From NCBI GenBank assembly GCA_025350645.1, contig JANXXM010000145.1, positions 1 through 64,000 of the forward strand: a DNA stretch of 64,000 nt, given 5' to 3'. Position 1 is the first letter of the stretch, and the number at the start of each line of letters is the position of its first letter. Source of the DNA: Ferruginibacter sp. GTDB taxonomy: Bacteria; Bacteroidota; Bacteroidia; Chitinophagales; Chitinophagaceae. Position numbers and translations under genes: made by a program. A model generated the notes under the pieces. It saw only the letters and a program-made list of their open reading frames with translations. It did no database searches and was not told where the DNA came from. Positions 1-8,186 of this stretch are shown piece after piece.

Positions 1-432
1 ATCGCTGGAGATTACAAAGTTTATTAAAGCGCTATTTTGCCAGCCTATTTTTTTTAGGATTGTATCTGTTACAACCTTGGGAAATCCTGTATTTAATGCT
101 ACCAAAATATTCGCTTCTTGCAATGCTGTAAAAGTTGCTGCTGCGTTTTGCATTGGCTGTACATCTTCATTTTCGTAAAACTGAATCATATTGTCTATAA
201 ACAGCGCATGTATAGATTCTATTAAACTTTCATTATTCAACAGTTCATCCTGATAATATTTTTTCAATAATATAGAAATGGCTTCGGTTTTTTTATAACC
301 CATTAAAAGGCTCACCTCAACCGAAGGAATATTGTAACCAAATTTTTGAAAAGCATACAGGAGAGAATCTGTAACATTACCATTGTCCTTAACTGTAGTG
401 CCTGCAATATCAAAAACTACTAATTGTATCAT
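1..432 (-). CDS. PhnX-like (phosphonatase-like) HAD hydrolase, 3' end outside window
   Basis: The first 144 codons of a HAD-superfamily hydrolase are present; the gene runs off the left edge. The N-terminus carries DIAGTT, the HAD nucleophile motif in the form seen in phosphonoacetaldehyde hydrolase (PhnX, D-x-AGT). It is followed by a helical cap with MGYKK, where PhnX-type enzymes place the Schiff-base lysine, and by the motif II strand VALNTGF. It starts 13 bases after the stop of the PhnZ-like gene on the same strand, so the two are probably one transcript. Known family role: C-P bond hydrolysis or a related phosphonate step. The actual substrate here is inference, and a generic HAD phosphatase remains possible. 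Confidence 0.75.
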   Translation of the reverse strand, partial: MIQLVVFDIAGTTVKDNGNVTDSLLYAFQKFGYNIPSVEVSLLMGYKKTEAISILLKKYYQDELLNNESLIESIHALFIDNMIQFYENEDVQPMQNAAATFTALQEANILVALNTGFPKVVTDTILKKIGWQNSALINFVISSD

Positions 433-445
433 TACTATTACTATT

Positions 446-1018
446 TTAAGAATATTGATTTTGTAAATGCTCAACCATTAGCTGTTTGTACTTTTCCACA
501 TCAGCATTTGGTTTACTCGCATCTTTGGCTTGCTCATCTATTAATCTTAATGCTATGATAGTTTTATAAAAAGGATTATTCTCAAAAGATGCTGCTTCTG
601 CTTCGGTCATCATTCCTCCTTGATGTTTGAGCGTTTCCTTGCTGGCGAGGCTAAGTTGATTGTGGTAAGCAGGATCTTTGAACGTTAAATATCTTTTTGC
701 ATTCACATGGTTTTGCACCATGTTGATTAACCTTTCTGAAAACCCACTAAGCTGTAAAAAAGTGGCTCCTATTTTTTCGTGGTTAACAATGCCAAAGCCA
801 TTCATAGAATTTTCTTTTTGTTCTGCAAAACAGATGTGACCTATATCATGCAGAAAAGCGGCTAGAACAACTTCTTCATCAAAACCCTGTGCGGCTGCAA
901 GCTCTGCTGCCTGGTACATGTGTTGAAGTTGTGTAACTTCCTCACCGTCGTATTGATTACTTCCATACTTATTATAGAGTGAAAAAATATAGTTTACTAT
1001 GTCTTTTATATCATCCAT
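446..1018 (-). CDS. PhnZ-like HD-domain mixed-valent diiron oxygenase
   Basis: A 190-residue HD-domain protein matching the phosphonate-degradation HD oxygenases. PhnZ cleaves 2-amino-1-hydroxyethylphosphonate to glycine and phosphate using a diiron site and O2. Visible ligand candidates are H33, H57-D58 (in LHDIGH), H61, H80, H104 and D161, plus K108 and an N-terminal Tyr-Glu stretch before VTQLQH. Their spacing closely follows PhnZ. It is followed 13 bases later by a PhnX-like hydrolase gene, which supports a role in phosphonate breakdown. The usual 2-oxoglutarate oxygenase partner PhnY is not in the window. Related diiron HD enzymes such as TmpB or myo-inositol oxygenase have similar motifs, so the substrate is not settled. 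Confidence 0.8.
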   Translation of the reverse strand: MDDIKDIVNYIFSLYNKYGSNQYDGEEVTQLQHMYQAAELAAAQGFDEEVVLAAFLHDIGHICFAEQKENSMNGFGIVNHEKIGATFLQLSGFSERLINMVQNHVNAKRYLTFKDPAYHNQLSLASKETLKHQGGMMTEAEAASFENNPFYKTIIALRLIDEQAKDASKPNADVEKYKQLMVEHLQNQYS

Positions 1019-1527
1019 AAATAATAGTTGAAAATAAAAAGTGAAGTACGATATATAACCCGGTATATTAATTTTTCTAAAATTAAAAAATGGTTATCTC
1101 TTAAGAAACCGCTTTATTACTTTACCCGCTAATAATAAAATATTTATTGGGCTTAGCTTATAATTACGCACAACAACTTCCACAGCTTTATTTTAAATAA
1201 TTTTTAAATCATTCCATGTATGTTTTGTTATCTGTTTAATGATTATTAACTGCAGCATAAAAAGGATTATTATTCAATTAAGGTTTTAAATATTCAACTC
1301 TTTTTAATTTATTAATATTTGCCCAGCTACCTGTTACAGGATAAGCATGGGCTAAGCAATGGATTTAAGAAATAAATAATGAATTATTATAAACTCGGAT
1401 TGCGATGTTCATGTCGTTGTAATTATTATTGTAAGCGGCTGTTGTTATTTCTTTTTTATAGTGGAACAGTTGTTGTTTTTATTATAATAGAATTTATTCT
1501 TTTAACGAGTTTTAAAAAACAAACACT
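1019..1527. other. Gene-free AT-rich intergenic region
   Basis: About 500 bases separate the divergent PhnZ-like gene (minus) and the outer-membrane barrel gene (plus). I see no ORF with coding character, no hairpin followed by a T-run, and no convincing RNA gene. A loose -7-like TTAATATTTG lies near 1310-1320. The region presumably holds both divergent promoters. Confidence 0.5.
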
Positions 1528-2109
1528 ATGAAATTTTATCTTACAATGGCAATTGCAGCCTGTTTACTTACAGGTGCAGCCAAAGCACAACATGCTAACA
1601 TTGGTATAAAGGGCGGTTTAAATATTTACAATGTGCACAACGACAACAATACAAAATATGATACCAAACTTGGGTTTAATGCTGGCTTGCTAGGTCATAT
1701 TCACCTCACAAAACAATTGGCATTGCAGCCGGAGATTGTATATTCCGCACAGGGAGCAAAGTATAATTTTTTAAATGATAAAGTTAAATTAAACCTGGGC
1801 TACATTAATGTACCCGTGCTGCTGCAATATATGTTTGATAATGGTTTTAGGCTGGAAGCCGGTCCGCAGGTTGGGTTTCTTATAACCGCAAAGTCTGAAT
1901 TTAATAATGTAAAAACAGATGTAAAAAACAACCTTAAAAAAGTAGATTTTGCCGTAGGTGCAGGGTTGGGTTACGTAGACCCTAAAACCGGTTTTGGTGT
2001 AGATGCCCGGTATAATCTCGGGTTGAGTAATATTAACGACAACAGTTCAGTAAAATCTACAAATCGTGGTGCGCAGATTGGGGTATTTTATTTGTTTGAC
2101 CATAAGTAA
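1528..2109 (+). CDS. Outer-membrane beta-barrel (porin/PorT-like) protein
   Basis: A 193-residue secreted protein with a signal peptide ending around AAKAQ. It is followed by alternating-hydrophobicity strands (IGIKGGLNIYNV, LALQPEIVYSAQG, YINVPVLLQYMF, FRLEAGPQVGFL) typical of the small OMP_b-brl_2 barrels of Bacteroidota. These usually have 8 or so strands and end in an aromatic-rich strand; here the end is GVFYLFDHK. Function within the family is mostly unknown (structural or PorT-like). It is monocistronic, with a strong terminator directly after it. Confidence 0.75.
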   Translation: MKFYLTMAIAACLLTGAAKAQHANIGIKGGLNIYNVHNDNNTKYDTKLGFNAGLLGHIHLTKQLALQPEIVYSAQGAKYNFLNDKVKLNLGYINVPVLLQYMFDNGFRLEAGPQVGFLITAKSEFNNVKTDVKNNLKKVDFAVGAGLGYVDPKTGFGVDARYNLGLSNINDNSSVKSTNRGAQIGVFYLFDHK

Positions 2110-2130
2110 AATTTGTTAACATAAATTTAT

Positions 2131-2162
2131 AAAAGATCAGTTTTTGCGACTGATCTTTTTTT
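2131..2162 (+). terminator. Rho-independent terminator after the barrel-protein gene
   Basis: Stem AAAGATCAG (2132-2140) pairs with CTGATCTTT (2150-2158) around a 9-base loop and is followed by a T-run. It lies 22 bases after the stop codon, and also inside the over-long ORF-track start of lysS, which argues for the later lysS start. Confidence 0.85.
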
Positions 2163-2191
2163 ATTTAATGAGATCTGTTTTTATTTACCAG

Positions 2192-2222
2192 TTGGTTGCC
2201 TGCGCCGCAATATTTACATTTG
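2192..2222 (+). promoter_or_regulatory. Bacteroidota-type promoter of lysS
   Basis: A perfect -7 element TACATTTG (2215-2222) has TTG trinucleotides 16-20 bases upstream (2192-2198) that can serve as the -33 element. Transcription would start near 2229, between the track's ORF start (2144) and the ATG at 2240. Confidence 0.65.
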
Positions 2223-2239
2223 CACACAATCAAAAAAAT

Positions 2240-3763
2240 ATGAGCGATCAGCATTTATCTGAACAGGAAATAATCCGCAGAGAAAAACGTACAGAACTTA
2301 CCAAAGCTGGAATAGATGCTTACCCCGCAGCATTATACCCAGTAAATACTACAGCGGCATTTATAAAAGAAAATTATAAGGGAGAAGAAAACAAAGCTGC
2401 CTTTGCAGCGGTATGCATTGCTGGCCGTATAATGAGTGTGAGAGATATGGGAAAGGCCAATTTTGCAGTGCTGCAGGATAGTACAGGCAAAATCCAGTTC
2501 TACATAAGGCAGGATGATATTTGCCCTGGTGAAGATAAAAGCCTGTACCAAAATGTTTGGAAAAAATTAATTGATATCGGTGATATCATCGGCATAAAAG
2601 GATATGTGTTTACAACAAAAACCGGAGAAACTTCTATACACGTAACCGGTTTTACCATACTCACAAAATCGCTTAGACCATTGCCTATTGTAAAAGAAAA
2701 AGACGGCGAAGCTTTTGATGAAGTAACAGATACAGAATTTCGTTACAGGCAGCGCTACGCAGATCTTATTGTGAACCCCGCAGTAAAAGAAGTTTTTATA
2801 AAGCGTACGAAAATGGTAAATGCCATGCGTACTTTTTTAAATGAACATGGTGCGCTGGAGGTAGACACACCCGTATTGCAAAGTATACCCGGTGGTGCTG
2901 CAGCCCGCCCGTTTATAACACATCACAATGCATTGGATGTACCCATGTATATGCGTATTGCCAATGAGCTTTACCTCAAAAGACTTATTGTTGGTGGGTT
3001 TGAGTGGGTATATGAATTTAGCAGAAACTTTCGCAATGAAGGAATGGACCGCACACACAACCCGGAGTTTACCGTACTGGAATTTTATACTGCCTATAAA
3101 GATTATGAATGGATGATGGATATCACTGAGCAACTGCTGGAAAAAACGGCCATTGCTACCAATGAAACTGCTATTGTAAAAAGTGGCGAAAATGAAATAA
3201 GTTTTGCCGCACCATACAAAAGAATAACCATGTATGATGCTATAAAAGAACATACCAGTTTCGATATATCTGAAATGGATGAAGAAGGAATAAGAAATGT
3301 TTGTGTACAGCTAAAAATACATGCAGATGCAAAATGGGGTAAAGGAAAACTAATAGATGAAATTTTTGGGAGCAAATGTGAGCATCATTATATACAACCC
3401 ACGTTTATTACCGATTACCCGGTGGAGATGAGCCCTCTCACAAAAAAGCACCGTAGCAAAGCAGGGCTGGTAGAGCGTTTTGAGCTGATGATAAACGGAA
3501 AAGAAATTGCAAATGCCTACAGCGAATTAAATGACCCGATAGAACAGCGGGAACGTTTTGAAGAACAAGTAAAACTAATGGAACGTGGCGATGATGAGGC
3601 TATGTTTATTGACCATGATTTTTTACGTGCATTGGAATATGGCATGCCGCCTACGAGTGGTATTGGCTTTGGTATTGACAGACTTTGCATGCTTTTAACC
3701 GGACAGGTTTCCATACAGGATGTGCTGTTATTTCCAATGATGCGGCCAGAGAAAATGGACTGA
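2240..3763 (+). CDS. lysS: Lysyl-tRNA synthetase (class II)
   Basis: Charges tRNA-Lys with lysine in the cytosol. An N-terminal OB-fold anticodon-binding domain (about residues 50-160) is followed by the class II catalytic core. Motif 2 is visible as FRNEGMDRTHNPEF and motif 3 as GIGFGIDRLCMLLT. I chose the ATG at 2240 (MSDQHLSEQEI, 507 residues, about the E. coli length). The 32 upstream codons in the ORF track overlap the previous gene's terminator and the candidate promoter. The gene ends in a terminator shared with the convergent esterase gene. Confidence 0.97.
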   Translation: MSDQHLSEQEIIRREKRTELTKAGIDAYPAALYPVNTTAAFIKENYKGEENKAAFAAVCIAGRIMSVRDMGKANFAVLQDSTGKIQFYIRQDDICPGEDKSLYQNVWKKLIDIGDIIGIKGYVFTTKTGETSIHVTGFTILTKSLRPLPIVKEKDGEAFDEVTDTEFRYRQRYADLIVNPAVKEVFIKRTKMVNAMRTFLNEHGALEVDTPVLQSIPGGAAARPFITHHNALDVPMYMRIANELYLKRLIVGGFEWVYEFSRNFRNEGMDRTHNPEFTVLEFYTAYKDYEWMMDITEQLLEKTAIATNETAIVKSGENEISFAAPYKRITMYDAIKEHTSFDISEMDEEGIRNVCVQLKIHADAKWGKGKLIDEIFGSKCEHHYIQPTFITDYPVEMSPLTKKHRSKAGLVERFELMINGKEIANAYSELNDPIEQRERFEEQVKLMERGDDEAMFIDHDFLRALEYGMPPTSGIGFGIDRLCMLLTGQVSIQDVLLFPMMRPEKMD

Positions 3764-3810
3764 CATCTTTTTCTTAAAATAATAAAGTAAGCCACTAGTC
3801 TATAAAAAAT

Positions 3811-3846
3811 AAAGGGATACCATTAAAACGGGTATCTCTTTTTTTA
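3811..3846. terminator. Bidirectional terminator between lysS and the esterase gene
   Basis: Stem AGGGATACC pairs with GGTATCTCT (one G-T wobble) around a short loop. There are A-rich bases on the left and a T-run on the right, so it can stop transcription from both converging genes. Confidence 0.8.
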
Positions 3847-3855
3847 TCTTATGAT

Positions 3856-4587
3856 TTAAAATTTCGTTTCTAGGTAGAGAGGTAACATTGCCCGCCAGGT
3901 AGGCCAGTCGTGTGTCCACTCCGGGCCCCATATACTTGCATCGTGCAGTATGCCTTTACTGTGCAGTATTTTAGAAAACTTTGAAGTTGCAGCAGGGTCT
4001 TCATAATCGCCGCCGCCGGTTAGTATATGTATATGGTTACTCTTGCGAATGTGCTGCAGGTACCATTCATCTTCCAGTTTTGGTATATAGTGTACCGGAG
4101 AGTTAAAATACACCTGTTCATCCCAGTAGCCTTTTGTATATTCTGTAAGATCATACACGCCACTCATGGCTATTACACCGTCTATCAAATCTGGCCGTTT
4201 TAAAAAAAGATTCATGCTGTGCAATGCGCCAAAAGATGCGCCGCATGTAATTACGGGCGTTTGCTGAGAAGTATTTGTTTTTATAAAAGGAATTACTTCA
4301 TCGTAAATATAATTGTTAAACTGATTTTGCCTTATGGCTTTGTGCGCACCATCCATTTCTTTATTAAGCCAGCTTTCGTCATTAATACTGTTTACAGAAA
4401 ATATGCGCACTTTGCCACTATTTATAAAAGGGGCAAGGCTTTCCATTAATTGAAAACGCTCATATTCCAAATAATCCGCAGCAGCAGTTGGTACCAGTAA
4501 GAGTGCAAATCCATAATCGCCATAAGCCACTATGGGCATTTCTTTTTGTAATGCATTGCTGTACCAGCTAAACGTTTCTCTCTTCAT
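3856..4587 (-). CDS. Alpha/beta-hydrolase esterase family protein
   Basis: A 243-residue protein of the putative esterase (esterase D-like) alpha/beta-hydrolase family, probably cytosolic. The nucleophile elbow is GASFGA in TCGASFGALHS. A candidate acid lies in the DGVIAMSGVYD region, and the likely catalytic histidine is in GPEWTHDWPTW near the C-terminus. The track start at 4635 adds 16 poorly conserved residues; the ATG at 4587 (MKRETFSW) fits the fold better. The natural ester is unknown. It is transcribed convergently with lysS and divergently from the lipoprotein gene at 4691. Confidence 0.75.
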   Translation of the reverse strand: MKRETFSWYSNALQKEMPIVAYGDYGFALLLVPTAAADYLEYERFQLMESLAPFINSGKVRIFSVNSINDESWLNKEMDGAHKAIRQNQFNNYIYDEVIPFIKTNTSQQTPVITCGASFGALHSMNLFLKRPDLIDGVIAMSGVYDLTEYTKGYWDEQVYFNSPVHYIPKLEDEWYLQHIRKSNHIHILTGGGDYEDPAATSKFSKILHSKGILHDASIWGPEWTHDWPTWRAMLPLYLETKF

Positions 4588-4690
4588 AAAAAAATTATTG
4601 GTAAATAATAAAGAAGTTGTAAATATAATAAACAATAACTAACGCTAAAATCTGTTATATAGCTAGCATATCTCAAATCAATATAAAAAA

Positions 4691-5440
4691 ATGATGAAAT
4701 ATTTTAAACATATAGCAGGCCTTATTGTAGCAGGTATATTAATGGTAAGTTGCCAAAAGGATTTAAGCGAAGAAAACGGCAACCTACCCGGTGGTGGAAC
4801 TACCAATGGAGGAACAGGAAGTGGTGGAACGGGGAGTATATTTTCCAAATGCAAAGATTGTATTTACATACCACTGTGCGATGGCTCTGTATATAAATAT
4901 GCTGATACAAGTGCTGGTCTTACACCAGGATCAACTACTGTAGCTTCGGTAAATTATACCATCCATTTTAATAAAGATAGTACGATAAATGGAGTCATTT
5001 ATCAAAAGCTTACTGCGGAAAGTAATAATAGTGCTTTTTATAATTGCACTGCAGGCGCTACAACAGTTATTGCTTATAACGCTGTAAGTAATAATGGTAA
5101 TACATTGAGTTATGCAAAAACTACCCTTTTAAAAGCTAACGAAGTGGTAGGGGGTAGCTGGACAGACCAGATCATAAATCCGCAGGGCTTAACCGTTACT
5201 TATGTATATTCAATCGTTTCTAAAGGAACCGCCAGAACGGTTAATAACGTTGCTTACCCGGATGTTATTCATGTTCATTCGCAAAGCACTTTTGATTTTC
5301 CTGGTTTTGGTACTATACCTTCGGGGCAGGCAGAATACTATTTTGCCAAAGGAGTGGGGCAGATAGAAAGTATTTTAACAGACGATTTTACCGGTACACA
5401 AATTTTGCATAGAACATTAGTAAGCGCAGTTATACCATAA
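4691..5440 (+). CDS. Uncharacterised lipoprotein with Gly/Thr-rich linker
   Basis: A 249-residue lipoprotein: the signal peptide ends in the lipobox LMVSC. A Gly/Thr/Asn-rich spacer (about residues 32-50) and then a single compact domain follow. The first part of the domain contains CKDC and a further Cys (PLCDG), possibly a disulfide or metal site. I do not recognise the family. It is monocistronic, with a perfect hairpin terminator after it. Confidence 0.65.
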   Translation: MMKYFKHIAGLIVAGILMVSCQKDLSEENGNLPGGGTTNGGTGSGGTGSIFSKCKDCIYIPLCDGSVYKYADTSAGLTPGSTTVASVNYTIHFNKDSTINGVIYQKLTAESNNSAFYNCTAGATTVIAYNAVSNNGNTLSYAKTTLLKANEVVGGSWTDQIINPQGLTVTYVYSIVSKGTARTVNNVAYPDVIHVHSQSTFDFPGFGTIPSGQAEYYFAKGVGQIESILTDDFTGTQILHRTLVSAVIP

Positions 5441-5463
5441 AATAATACCTCACAACAATTGTA

Positions 5464-5505
5464 AAAGAGGCTGTCGCAAAATTTTGAGACAGCCTCTTTA
5501 TTATT
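5464..5505. terminator. Strong bidirectional terminator, GAGGCTGTC type
   Basis: A perfect 12-bp stem, AAAGAGGCTGTC (5464-5475) with GACAGCCTCTTT (5488-5499), encloses CAAAATTTTG, which is itself palindromic. It lies between the convergent lipoprotein and parA genes and can serve both. Near-identical GAGGCTGTC hairpins are, to my knowledge, common between genes in Bacteroidota. Confidence 0.85.
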
Positions 5506-5528
5506 TAATAGGAATATTTCTTTTACTT

Positions 5529-6272
5529 TTACTCCAATACCCCTTCTGTTATTTCCGTCCACAAATCTCTGTAAGCCTTTGCTGCATCGCCACTGCGGGC
5601 AAATTCTTCGATTGGCTTTTTATAAATACCCATTTTTTCTACATCAGATAAATAAGGAATATAATTTCCAAAGAAACGCTTGTCTTTAAAAAGCTGGGTC
5701 ATTATTTCGTGGTGCATATTCTTCCTAAGATCCGTCATGGTAAAAAAGCACATCATTTTTGCAGGGTCTATATCCTTTTCTTTAAAATAATCTTTCACCA
5801 TATTGTAGGTACGCACACTTAGTGTAGTGGGTATTACAGGCATCAGCACAATATCCGAAGCGCTAAAAATATTTTCGCTTAATGCCGAAAAACCGGGCGG
5901 GCAGTCTATAAAAACAAAATCATATTCTCCATCAAATTGTTTAAGAATACTTTTTAGCCTGTTTTTAGAACCCCTCATTTCATCTACCATTATATCAATA
6001 CTTTTTGCAGAATTATCGGCTGCAATAATATCTAAAAATTCATAATCCGTAGCCATTACCGCTGCCTCCAGGTTTGCATCTTTACTCACCAGTTTTTTTA
6101 TGCCCGGGTGGCTTTTTGGTTTGGCATTAAAATAAAAAGAAGTAGCGCCTTGTGGGTCAATATCCCATAAAAGTGTTTTATATCCTTCTTTGGCGGCGAG
6201 GTAAGAAAAGTTTACACAACTGGCGGTTTTGCCCACCCCACCTTTTAAATTATATAATGCTATCACTATCAT
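5529..6272 (-). CDS. ParA/Soj family ATPase, solitary
   Basis: A 247-residue deviant Walker ATPase of the ParA/MinD superfamily. KGGVGKT is at residues 10-16, switch I is in DIDPQGATS, and Walker B is in FVFIDCPPG. Such ATPases position chromosomes, plasmids or protein clusters with a partner that stimulates ATPase activity. No ParB, DNA-binding or other partner gene is adjacent: the neighbours are a lipoprotein and a COG3014 gene. Chromosome segregation is therefore only one possible role. Confidence 0.9.
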   Translation of the reverse strand: MIVIALYNLKGGVGKTASCVNFSYLAAKEGYKTLLWDIDPQGATSFYFNAKPKSHPGIKKLVSKDANLEAAVMATDYEFLDIIAADNSAKSIDIMVDEMRGSKNRLKSILKQFDGEYDFVFIDCPPGFSALSENIFSASDIVLMPVIPTTLSVRTYNMVKDYFKEKDIDPAKMMCFFTMTDLRKNMHHEIMTQLFKDKRFFGNYIPYLSDVEKMGIYKKPIEEFARSGDAAKAYRDLWTEITEGVLE

Positions 6273-6586
6273 AAAAAAACATTTTTATTTTTGGTAATGA
6301 ATTTATGAATATGAAAGTTAATACATTATTATAAAATAATGAAGTTTTACAAATTGTAGGTTACTGGCATTTTTAATAATTACTACTTTTAATGATCATA
6401 TGCTATTTATTTACAGCCAACCCGTAAAGCATTTTTAAACAATTGCAAAAAATAGGAATAAGCTATACACTTTTAAATGACAATGTTAATAAACGAAGAA
6501 GTAGTTTTTCAACTGGCGTCAAAGTTTTTAACCGATAATGGGGTTTTGAATGAAGTAAATTATCGAATTAAATGATAAAATGAATT
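6273..6586. other. Intergenic region upstream of parA with a possible 32-residue ORF
   Basis: About 310 bases lie between parA and the COG3014-type gene. The only coding-like item is a plus-strand ORF at 6477-6575 (see separate entry). The rest is AT-rich, without a hairpin terminator. Confidence 0.4.
6477..6575 (+). CDS. Possible small ORF (32 residues)
   Basis: ATG-to-TGA reading frame for a 32-residue peptide with amphipathic character (NEEVVFQLASKFLTDNG). It is preceded at the right distance by a TTG and a TACACTTT -7-like sequence. It is antiparallel to both neighbours. I recognise no family; it may be chance or the remnant of a longer gene. Confidence 0.25.
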   Translation: MTMLINEEVVFQLASKFLTDNGVLNEVNYRIK

Positions 6587-8059
6587 TTAATCTATACCTA
6601 CACCAATAAGTTGCAAACCCTTGCCGCTGTTTACTTTAAGGGTTTGTGTTTTTCCACCCACATTAATGGTGACAATATTTTCACCCTGCATTAGCGGTAT
6701 GCGTACATAGCTTACAAAAGCGGGAAGGCTTTGCCAGTTCCTGGTATCAGCCTTTTCTGTTATGGTATTTACTACATTCATGAGCAAGCCAGCCACCTCG
6801 CCTGCCATCACTGCTTTCTCCTCTTTTTTCTGCTGCTGTTTTTCTTTTTCTTCTTTTGTTGCAGTAGTATCTGTTTTTTTGTCATTGCTTTTTGCAATGC
6901 TTTCTGCGGCTGCCTGTGTTCCTTTTTCTACTAATTTTTTGGTAAGATGCCTTGCCAGCGCATTTGCCATTTCTGTAAAAAAACGCTCTTTCAAAATATT
7001 TACGGCTACGCTATTCATATTTTGGGCAAGCTGTGGCGTGTAATTATCTACACCATTATTTATAGAAATATTTTGCGGGTTTGCATATTGCACACTGTAT
7101 ACCGGCAGCGCCAATCTTAATGCTCTTACAGAGCTTAATTTTTCTGCACCAATACCATATTGAGCATAATTAAAATTAAAATCGGAGCTCGTGCCACTTT
7201 CATTTATATAGTTAAAACTGCCAATACCATTACTATTGCTGGTAATAAAAAAATTTTTTTCTTCTTTAATAGGCGCCTGCCCCTCTTCTATAAAAATTAC
7301 TGCTTCGCCTGCCTCATTATTTTGAAGAGCAAAACTGGTATTAAATAGTTTTTCGTATTGCTGTTGCTCGCCGGTAAAACCCAGTGCAGCAGCGGTTCTT
7401 ACTACATCTGCTTTTAATTGTGCAGGCAACTGCACACCATAATATTTATTGTTATTCTTTAAGTAAATTTCAGCAGCATTTCTGTAAGCAATAAAAGCAT
7501 TATTAATATCGCCTGCACTTTCATAAATCATACCCTGCAGGTTTAATGCAAAAGCATCTTTGCTATAGCGACTGTCCTTATTTTTAAATTTATCGTCCTG
7601 TGTATTAGTAGATAGTGTTATTCTCCTTGCCTCTACCACAGCATCTTCTTTTTGCCCTAGTGCTGTATAATTTAAAGCCTTGTAATAATGCACCATAAAT
7701 TGCTCAAAGTCTTCGCCAAGGTAAGTTTGCCGCATGGGGCTTATAAGATTCCCGAGTGCAAAATCGCCGATTGTTTTTTTATTATTTTCCATCATCCCAT
7801 CTGCCCGGTTTAAAAAAAAATTACTGCTTACAAGATCATTTTGCAGGCGGTATAATTTACCCATCTCTAAATTATAGAGCAGCGCATTCCTGTCTTTTTT
7901 TATCAGTTTATTTTTTTCTATGCTTCGCATAGCAGCCTCATAGTTATGTTCCCTAATGTGGGTGTAATAACTATCCATAGATTTATTGTAAGTAGCGCAG
8001 GAAAAAAGAACGGGTACCAGCAGTACTGCTGCACCTACCCGTTTTAATATACTTTTCAT
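6587..8059 (-). CDS. COG3014-type lipoprotein with TPR-like repeats
   Basis: A 490-residue lipoprotein of the uncharacterised COG3014 family. I start at the ATG at 8059 (MKSILKRV), which gives a clean signal peptide with lipobox LFSC; the track start at 8128 adds 23 residues before it. The N-terminal half has TPR-like helices (HNYEAAMRSIEKNK, ALNYTALGQKEDAVVEARR, YESAGDINNAFIAYRNAAEIYL). The C-terminal half is beta-rich, with a charged KKTDTTATKEEKEKQQQKK insertion. It follows the LpoB-like gene, a pairing also seen with COG3014 genes in gammaproteobacteria. A role in periplasmic wall or lipoprotein biology is inference. Confidence 0.75.
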   Translation of the reverse strand: MKSILKRVGAAVLLVPVLFSCATYNKSMDSYYTHIREHNYEAAMRSIEKNKLIKKDRNALLYNLEMGKLYRLQNDLVSSNFFLNRADGMMENNKKTIGDFALGNLISPMRQTYLGEDFEQFMVHYYKALNYTALGQKEDAVVEARRITLSTNTQDDKFKNKDSRYSKDAFALNLQGMIYESAGDINNAFIAYRNAAEIYLKNNNKYYGVQLPAQLKADVVRTAAALGFTGEQQQYEKLFNTSFALQNNEAGEAVIFIEEGQAPIKEEKNFFITSNSNGIGSFNYINESGTSSDFNFNYAQYGIGAEKLSSVRALRLALPVYSVQYANPQNISINNGVDNYTPQLAQNMNSVAVNILKERFFTEMANALARHLTKKLVEKGTQAAAESIAKSNDKKTDTTATKEEKEKQQQKKEEKAVMAGEVAGLLMNVVNTITEKADTRNWQSLPAFVSYVRIPLMQGENIVTINVGGKTQTLKVNSGKGLQLIGVGID

Positions 8060-8186
8060 CTGTAAAAAATTTAAGAAACCCATGTTCTTATTGTTCTGCA
8101 GATATAGTTTTAACCTTAAGCAAAACAATTATTGTGTTTCTGTTTACATTTAAATTACAATGCCATTCCGTTAATGATCGCTGTAA

